Source: Methylobacterium terrae (GTDB lineage: Bacteria; Pseudomonadota; Alphaproteobacteria; Rhizobiales; Beijerinckiaceae). Taken from it: a DNA stretch of 64,000 nt. The stretch is from positions 5,212,001-5,276,000 of the forward strand of contig NZ_CP029553.1 of assembly GCF_003173755.1 (NCBI RefSeq), given 5' to 3'. The notes below the pieces were generated by a model. The model did no database searches, was not told the DNA's origin, and worked only from the letters and a program-made list of their open reading frames with translations. Each line of letters starts with the position of its first letter. The first letter of the stretch is position 1. The translations under genes and the position numbers were made by a program. Positions 62,266 to 64,000 of the stretch are shown here, piece by piece.

Positions 62266-64000
62266 CTAGTGGACCTGAACTTGAACTTCGGCGAGCGGCG
62301 CGCGGAACTCGGCTCTGAGGCCCGTGGGCTTAAAATCGAGGTCGGCCTCACGGGTTCCCAGCAATCCCATGCGGATCAGGCGCGACCCGAAGCCGCCTTT
62401 GTTGCGCGGAGGCATCACGGCCGGCCCGCCCGTCTCGGTCCAGTCGAGGACCAGCGTCGGAGCGGCTCCGCCGCCGGTCCGCCAACTCACGCGCACCATT
62501 CCGCTCTGGGCGGACAGCGCGCCGTACTTGAGGGCGTTGGTTGCGAGCTCATGCAGCAGCAGCGACAGGGACAGCGCCGCCTGCGGGCTGATGTCCATGT
62601 CCGGCCCCTCGAGCGCGAACCGATCCAGGTCCGTCTGCATACTCAGCACGCTCTCCATCACGGCGCGGAGCTTAGCGGCCGACCAACTCTTCTGAATCAG
62701 GACATCATGAGCGCGGGACAGGGCCAGCACGCGGCGCTCGAACGCCTCGACCAGGTCGCGCTCGCTCACGCCGCGCAGGGTCTGCGTGGCGATCGACTGC
62801 ACGATGGCGAGGGTGTTCTTCAGCCGGTGGGCCAGTTCCTTGTTCAGGACCGCCTGCAACTCCTCGGCGCGCACGCGCGCCACGCCGACCTCAACTCGGT
62901 CGGCGACGTTGCGCAGGAACGCCAATTCCTCGGCCGTCCAGACCCGCGGTTGCACGTCGTGGACGATGAACACGGCCACGGCACGCCCGCGCTCGCGCAC
63001 CGGCATGTTGATCAGGGCACCGATGCCGATTGCCTGCATCGGGCCGGGGGCGTCCCTGGTGCGTGGATCGGTCGTGACGTCGTCGATGACCAGCGGCTCG
63101 CCTCGGGCGAGGTGGGCCCGCAGGTCGCCGTAATCGTCGAAACGGTGTCGTCCGGCGATGCTGACCTGGCCTGGCGCGGTCCAGTCCTGCTCGATGTCGA
63201 TGAACTCGACCTCGCCGACGATGCGCCCGAACCCGGCGCGGGTCGCACCCAGGGTACGCCCGACGATCTCGGCGGCGGCCTGGGTCATTGCCCCGACCGT
63301 AGTCAGGTCGCGCAGGTCATCGCCGAGGGCCAGGAGTGCCATCCGGCGGTTTTCCGCACTGACCCGTGCGGTTGCGTCTAGGAAGATGACCCCGAAGCGG
63401 TCGCCTTCGAGCTTGAACGCATTGCCGTCGTACCAGCGACCGTTAGGGGCAAACTGCTTGGTGAACCCCCATGCTTCGCCGGTCTCGACCACCTGGGCAA
63501 ACGCGGTGATCCAGTCCTGCGCGCCTTCGCCGAACAGGTAGCGCGCGGTGTGCCCGATGACCTGGTCCGCCGGGATACCAATCTGGGTCGTCCAAGCCGG
63601 GTTGATGTCGATGATTCGGAAGTCGGCGATGTCGCCGGCGTTATCGCGGATCGCTTCGGCGAGCTGAAATCCTTCGCTCAGGCGCTCGAAAAGGCCCCGC
63701 CAATGCGCCTCGCTCGCCCGCAACGCCTCCTGGGCCGCGCGCCGCTCCTCCACGTCCAGAAGGACGCCGGGGAAGCTCAACGGGGTCCCATCTGGCCCCT
63801 GCTCGACGCGCCCGTTGGCCTCGATCCAGTAATAGCGTCCGTCGGCACGCCGGACTCGGTACTGGTGCGCATAGGCCCCGCCTCGCGCGATGGCCTCGGT
63901 GATTGCCCCCGCCAGACCCGCTTGGTCGTCTGGGTGCACGGTGGCGACGATCTGATCCAGCGGGATGCCGTCTCGACCAAGCGCCGGATCGAGGCCGAAG
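62266..64000 (-). CDS. HWE-family sensor histidine kinase, 5' end outside window
   Basis: About 577 residues are visible and the frame runs off the right edge; the GTG at 63939 lies inside a PAS domain (ATVHPDDQAGLAGAITEAIA) and is not the start. Order: PAS (FGLDPALGRD onward), a second PAS (DFRIIDINPAWTTQIGIPAD), GAF (about YGDLRAHLARGEPLVIDDVT), then an HWE core with ELAHRLKNTLAIVQSIATQT, LLLHELATNALKYGALS and KGGFGSRLIRMGL. It is coupled to the receiver gene downstream. Confidence 0.92.
   Translation of the reverse strand, partial: FGLDPALGRDGIPLDQIVATVHPDDQAGLAGAITEAIARGGAYAHQYRVRRADGRYYWIEANGRVEQGPDGTPLSFPGVLLDVEERRAAQEALRASEAHWRGLFERLSEGFQLAEAIRDNAGDIADFRIIDINPAWTTQIGIPADQVIGHTARYLFGEGAQDWITAFAQVVETGEAWGFTKQFAPNGRWYDGNAFKLEGDRFGVIFLDATARVSAENRRMALLALGDDLRDLTTVGAMTQAAAEIVGRTLGATRAGFGRIVGEVEFIDIEQDWTAPGQVSIAGRHRFDDYGDLRAHLARGEPLVIDDVTTDPRTRDAPGPMQAIGIGALINMPVRERGRAVAVFIVHDVQPRVWTAEELAFLRNVADRVEVGVARVRAEELQAVLNKELAHRLKNTLAIVQSIATQTLRGVSERDLVEAFERRVLALSRAHDVLIQKSWSAAKLRAVMESVLSMQTDLDRFALEGPDMDISPQAALSLSLLLHELATNALKYGALSAQSGMVRVSWRTGGGAAPTLVLDWTETGGPAVMPPRNKGGFGSRLIRMGLLGTREADLDFKPTGLRAEFRAPLAEVQVQVH

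Overview
The window looks like chromosome of a high-GC alphaproteobacterium, most likely Methylobacterium or a close relative in the Hyphomicrobiales (Rhizobiales). This rests on very high GC with long antisense open frames, a Methylobacterium/Bradyrhizobium-type Porin_2 gene, several small secreted proteins typical of the group, HWE-type histidine kinases, and an Agrobacterium-like type VI effector module. No tRNA, rRNA or CRISPR was seen.

Left part (1-17.9 kb) is mostly ordinary chromosome. It holds the end of a SelO-type AMPylase gene, a dipeptide-type binding protein, a membrane histidine kinase, small secreted proteins, a porin behind a long AT-rich leader, a YfcG-like glutathione transferase, a DUF2147 protein, ndk, a molybdopterin oxidoreductase, and an Lrp regulator facing an arginase-ornithine cyclodeaminase pair.

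The most interesting locus is 18.4-24.9 kb. A 44-codon gene (18401-18535) encodes a peptide with a textbook double-glycine leader and a six-cysteine, Pro/Lys-rich core of 29 residues. It is followed by an LpxL/HtrB-like acyltransferase, a CvaA/HlyD-type adaptor, a C39-peptidase ABC exporter with an intact catalytic triad, and, on the other strand, a TolC-type outer membrane channel. Together these make a complete peptide maturation and type I export system with an unusual acyltransferase in the middle: a candidate undescribed bacteriocin or modified-peptide system.

From 25.4 to 37.2 kb there is a sugar-acid theme. A tagaturonate/fructuronate-reductase-like gene and a zinc alcohol dehydrogenase fit L-galactonate oxidation. 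A GntR-controlled TRAP transporter with a KdgF-like cupin fits uptake of uronates. Between them lie a beta-barrel protein, a GNAT acetyltransferase, and mutL with a six-copy 15-bp repeat in its linker.

From 37.3 to 55.2 kb is a mobile and conflict island. It has an IS5-type remnant, broken traD and traA flanking an oriT-like gap, a fragment with AP2-like repeats, and a T6SS cargo operon (vgrG, DUF2169 adaptor, DUF4150-Ntox15 DNase effector, immunity). It continues with a decayed second DUF4150-Rhs gene and then an Rhs array on the minus strand: a nearly complete Rhs gene with toxin tip and immunity gene, an orphan Rhs tip with a different toxin and a twice-frameshifted immunity gene, and a 1.17-kb copy of the Rhs core. 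IS3 and IS630 elements cut this array.

The right end (55.3-64 kb) returns to core-like genes: csbD, a hybrid PAS/GAF kinase, two HWE kinases and two single-domain response regulators.
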